DNA from: Burkholderia aenigmatica
Lineage (GTDB): Bacteria; Pseudomonadota; Gammaproteobacteria; Burkholderiales; Burkholderiaceae
Reading direction: 5' to 3'
Assembly (NCBI RefSeq): GCF_902499175.1
Contig: NZ_CABVQC010000049.1
Coordinates: 1-64,000, forward strand
DNA length: 64,000 nucleotides
Each line of letters starts with the position of its first letter. Position 1 is the first letter of the stretch. Position numbers and translations under genes: made by a program. The notes below the pieces were generated by a model. The model made no database searches and was not told the DNA's origin. It worked only from the letters and a program-made list of their open reading frames with translations. This document shows positions 62,197-64,000 of the stretch, one piece after another.

Positions 62197-63102
62197 CTAC
62201 TCGCCCCAATATCCGGGCTGCTCGTAGGTGTGCTTCAGGTAATCGAGAAACAGCCGCACGCGCAGCGGCAGATGCCGGCGTTGCGGAAACACCGCGTGGA
62301 TGCCGATCGGCGGGGCCGCGAATGCGTCGAGCACGCTGACGAGGCGGCCGGCCGCGATGTCCTCGCCGACCTCCCACCACGAGCGCCACGCCAGGCCGTG
62401 ACCGGCGAGGCACCACTCGTGCAGCACCGCGCCGTCCGAGCATTCCATCGTGCCGTTCACGCGGATCGACACGACCTTGTCGTCCTCCTGGAACGCCCAG
62501 CCGCGTTGCTGGTTCGCGTTTGCCGCGAGCGCGAGGCAGTTGTGCCGCGCCAGCTCCGCGAGCGTGGCCGGCGTGCCGCGCCGCGCGAGATACGCGGGAG
62601 AAGCGACGCACACGCGGCGATTCTCGCCGAGCTTCAGCGACACGAGCGACGAGTCGGGCAGCTCGCCGAGCCGCACCGCGCAATCGAACCCCTCGTTGAC
62701 GAGGTCGACCATCCGGTCGGACAGGTCGAGCGTGACCGACACATCCGGATGCCCGACGCTGAATTCCGGCACGAGCGGCGCGACGTGCCGCCGGCCGAAG
62801 CCAGCCGGCGCGGAAATGCGCAGGTGACCGCTCGCCTTCACGCCGCCGGCGGACACGCTCGCCTCCGCGTTCTGCATGTCGTTGATGACGCGCTGGCAAT
62901 CCTCGAGAAACGCCGAGCCCTCGAACGTCAGCGTGAGCTTGCGCGTCGTGCGCACCAGCAGCTTGACGCCGAGCCGCTCCTCGAGCGCGTCGAGACGGCG
63001 GCCGATGATCGCCGGTGCGACGCCTTCCGCGTGCGCGGCCGCCGACAGGCTGCCCTTTGCCGCGACCGCGGCGAACGTTTCGATCTGCTTGAACCGGTCC
63101 AT
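62197..63102 (-). CDS. LysR-family transcriptional regulator
   Basis: A protein of 301 residues with an N-terminal winged helix (FKQIETFAAVAAKGSLSAAA, then VAPAIIGRRLDALEERLGVK and LLVRTTRKLTLTFEG) and a substrate-binding domain beginning near residue 90 ([20 protein letters not shown]). The RISAPAGFG pattern is that of the CrgA/DsdC-like branch common in Burkholderia. It is divergent from the haloacid dehalogenase gene, 153 bases apart, which makes that gene the first candidate target. I use ATG 63102; the frame extends to 63132. Confidence 0.93.
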   Translation of the reverse strand: MDRFKQIETFAAVAAKGSLSAAAHAEGVAPAIIGRRLDALEERLGVKLLVRTTRKLTLTFEGSAFLEDCQRVINDMQNAEASVSAGGVKASGHLRISAPAGFGRRHVAPLVPEFSVGHPDVSVTLDLSDRMVDLVNEGFDCAVRLGELPDSSLVSLKLGENRRVCVASPAYLARRGTPATLAELARHNCLALAANANQQRGWAFQEDDKVVSIRVNGTMECSDGAVLHEWCLAGHGLAWRSWWEVGEDIAAGRLVSVLDAFAAPPIGIHAVFPQRRHLPLRVRLFLDYLKHTYEQPGYWGE

Positions 63103-63186
63103 GACTCGCGGGGCGGCGCTGCCGCCCTTCAAATAGCTTAAACCGCTCTAGATTAGGTATATGAAAGTAAAAGATCAAGTGATGTT

Positions 63187-63205
63187 TAGCGTCTTTTTTA
63201 GCGCA
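63187..63205. repeat. Short direct repeat TTTAGCG in the LysR/dehalogenase interval
   Basis: TTTAGCG occurs at 63187-63193 and 63199-63205, twelve bases apart start to start, within the 153-base divergent region. A TAGAAT hexamer at 63220-63225 could be the -10 of the dehalogenase gene, with the second repeat overlapping its -35 position. Confidence 0.35.
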
Positions 63206-63255
63206 TACGATCACGAATAGAATTTACCTGACCTCTGAAACTGGAGCGCAAGGCT

Positions 63256-64000
63256 ATGTCGGCCACAACGACACTCTCCTCTCCCGACGCAATCCTCTTC
63301 GACGCATTCGGCACGTTGTTCGACGTGCGTGCGGTCCTGGCCGCGGCGGAACAGATGTTTCCCGGTCACGGGGAACGGTTGTCGCAGCTGTGGCGACGCA
63401 AGCAGATCGAATACTCGCAATTGCGCACGCTCGCCGATCCGGCCGGCGCGCGCTATCGCCCGTTCCGGGACATCACGCTCGATGCGCTGCGGTTCGCCGC
63501 GCGCCGGCTCGGGCTCGCGCTGAACAGCGCGGCCGAGAAGCGGCTGATGGACGAATACGCATGCCTGTCCACCTATCCCGATACGGTGCCCGCGCTGCGC
63601 AAGCTGCGCGCGCTCGACCCGCGCCCGCCGCTCGGGATCCTGTCGAACGGCACGCCGCAGATGCTCGACATCGCGATCAAGAGCGCCGGCATGACCGGGC
63701 TGTTCGATCGCGTGCTGTCGGCCGACACCGTGCGCGCGTACAAGCCGAGCCCGGCCGCCTACGCGCTCGGCACCGCCGCGTTCGGACCGAACCGGCGCGG
63801 CATCGTGTTCGTGTCGTCGAACGCGTGGGACGTCGCCGGCGCCGTCTGGTTCGGCTACACGACGTTCTGGCTCAACCGCACGGGCGCGCCCGCCGAGGAA
63901 CTCGGCGCGCCGCCCGACGGCACGGGCACCGGCATGGCCGACCTGCTCGCATTCCTCGCCACCCCGGCTCCGTCCGGCAGATCCGCAAACCGCACGCGCC
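63256..64000 (+). CDS. 2-haloacid dehalogenase, HAD type II (cut by the right edge)
   Basis: 248 complete codons are visible with no stop, so the end is outside. The nucleophile is Asp16 in AILFDAFGTLFDVRAV. Other type II residues are LGILSNGTPQMLD (Ser-Asn), the Lys in VRAYKPSPAAYAL, and FVSSNAWDVAGAVWFGY, the SSNxWD motif specific to L-2-haloacid dehalogenases. It would hydrolyse 2-chloro- or 2-bromoalkanoates to hydroxy acids. Start ATG 63256 has GGAG upstream. The visible length already reaches the usual 220-240 residue domain; the extra polar tail (PAPSGRSANRTR) suggests the stop is near. Confidence 0.9.
   Translation, partial: MSATTTLSSPDAILFDAFGTLFDVRAVLAAAEQMFPGHGERLSQLWRRKQIEYSQLRTLADPAGARYRPFRDITLDALRFAARRLGLALNSAAEKRLMDEYACLSTYPDTVPALRKLRALDPRPPLGILSNGTPQMLDIAIKSAGMTGLFDRVLSADTVRAYKPSPAAYALGTAAFGPNRRGIVFVSSNAWDVAGAVWFGYTTFWLNRTGAPAEELGAPPDGTGTGMADLLAFLATPAPSGRSANRTR

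Overview
The window is GC-rich DNA (roughly two-thirds G+C by eye) with gene content and order typical of the larger chromosome of a Burkholderia, most likely of the B. cepacia complex. That placement rests on recognised gene order and protein character; no search could be run. About 57 protein genes are called, two of them cut by the window edges. I saw no tRNA or rRNA gene, CRISPR array, insertion sequence, integrase or prophage gene. Almost everything is core housekeeping.

Layout. 1-2.5 kb: the end of a winged-helix regulator, a cytosolic beta-propeller protein and a DMT exporter. 2.6-5.5 kb: rnfH and ratA, divergent from smpB, then an SPFH/NfeD pair. 5.8-9.4 kb: ppsA (PEP synthase) divergent from ppsR, its regulatory kinase/phosphorylase, across a 376-bp control region rich in inverted repeats. 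9.5-25.1 kb, minus strand: a long cell-envelope and translation cluster read rpsB-tsf-pyrH-frr-uppS-cdsA-dxr-rseP-bamA-skp-lpxD-fabZ-lpxA-lpxB-rnhB-SpoU methylase. It joins translation factors, UMP kinase, undecaprenyl and CDP-diacylglycerol synthesis, outer-membrane protein assembly and lipid A synthesis. 25.5-30.8 kb, plus strand: map, glnD and rluB, the last with a long repetitive arginine-rich N-terminus. 30.9-38.6 kb, minus strand: smc-zipA-ligA-def (chromosome structure, division, ligation, deformylation). 38.7-39.6 kb: a second DMT exporter. 39.8-44.4 kb: dapC-dapD-(ArsC-like)-dapE-prmB, the succinylase branch of lysine/diaminopimelate synthesis plus a ribosomal protein methylase. 44.5-48.6 kb: cardiolipin synthase, glutathione peroxidase and an ABC-F ATPase. 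48.8-51.7 kb, minus strand: a DUF2866-type small protein, radA and alr. 51.9-54.1 kb: lplT and thiD. 54.1-57.3 kb, minus strand: tsaB-rimI-uracil-DNA glycosylase-DUF1853, four genes with overlapping ends. 57.5-64 kb: acyl-CoA-binding protein, a DEAD-box helicase with a long leader, isocitrate lyase, a universal stress protein, and a LysR regulator divergent from a 2-haloacid dehalogenase cut by the right edge.

No complete new system is evident. The observations most worth a second look are: the tandem 135-bp repeats inside rluB; DUF1853, which carries a nuclease-like signature and is coupled to a uracil-DNA glycosylase; the inverted-repeat architecture between ppsA and ppsR; and a strong intrinsic terminator placed immediately before dapE inside the dap cluster.
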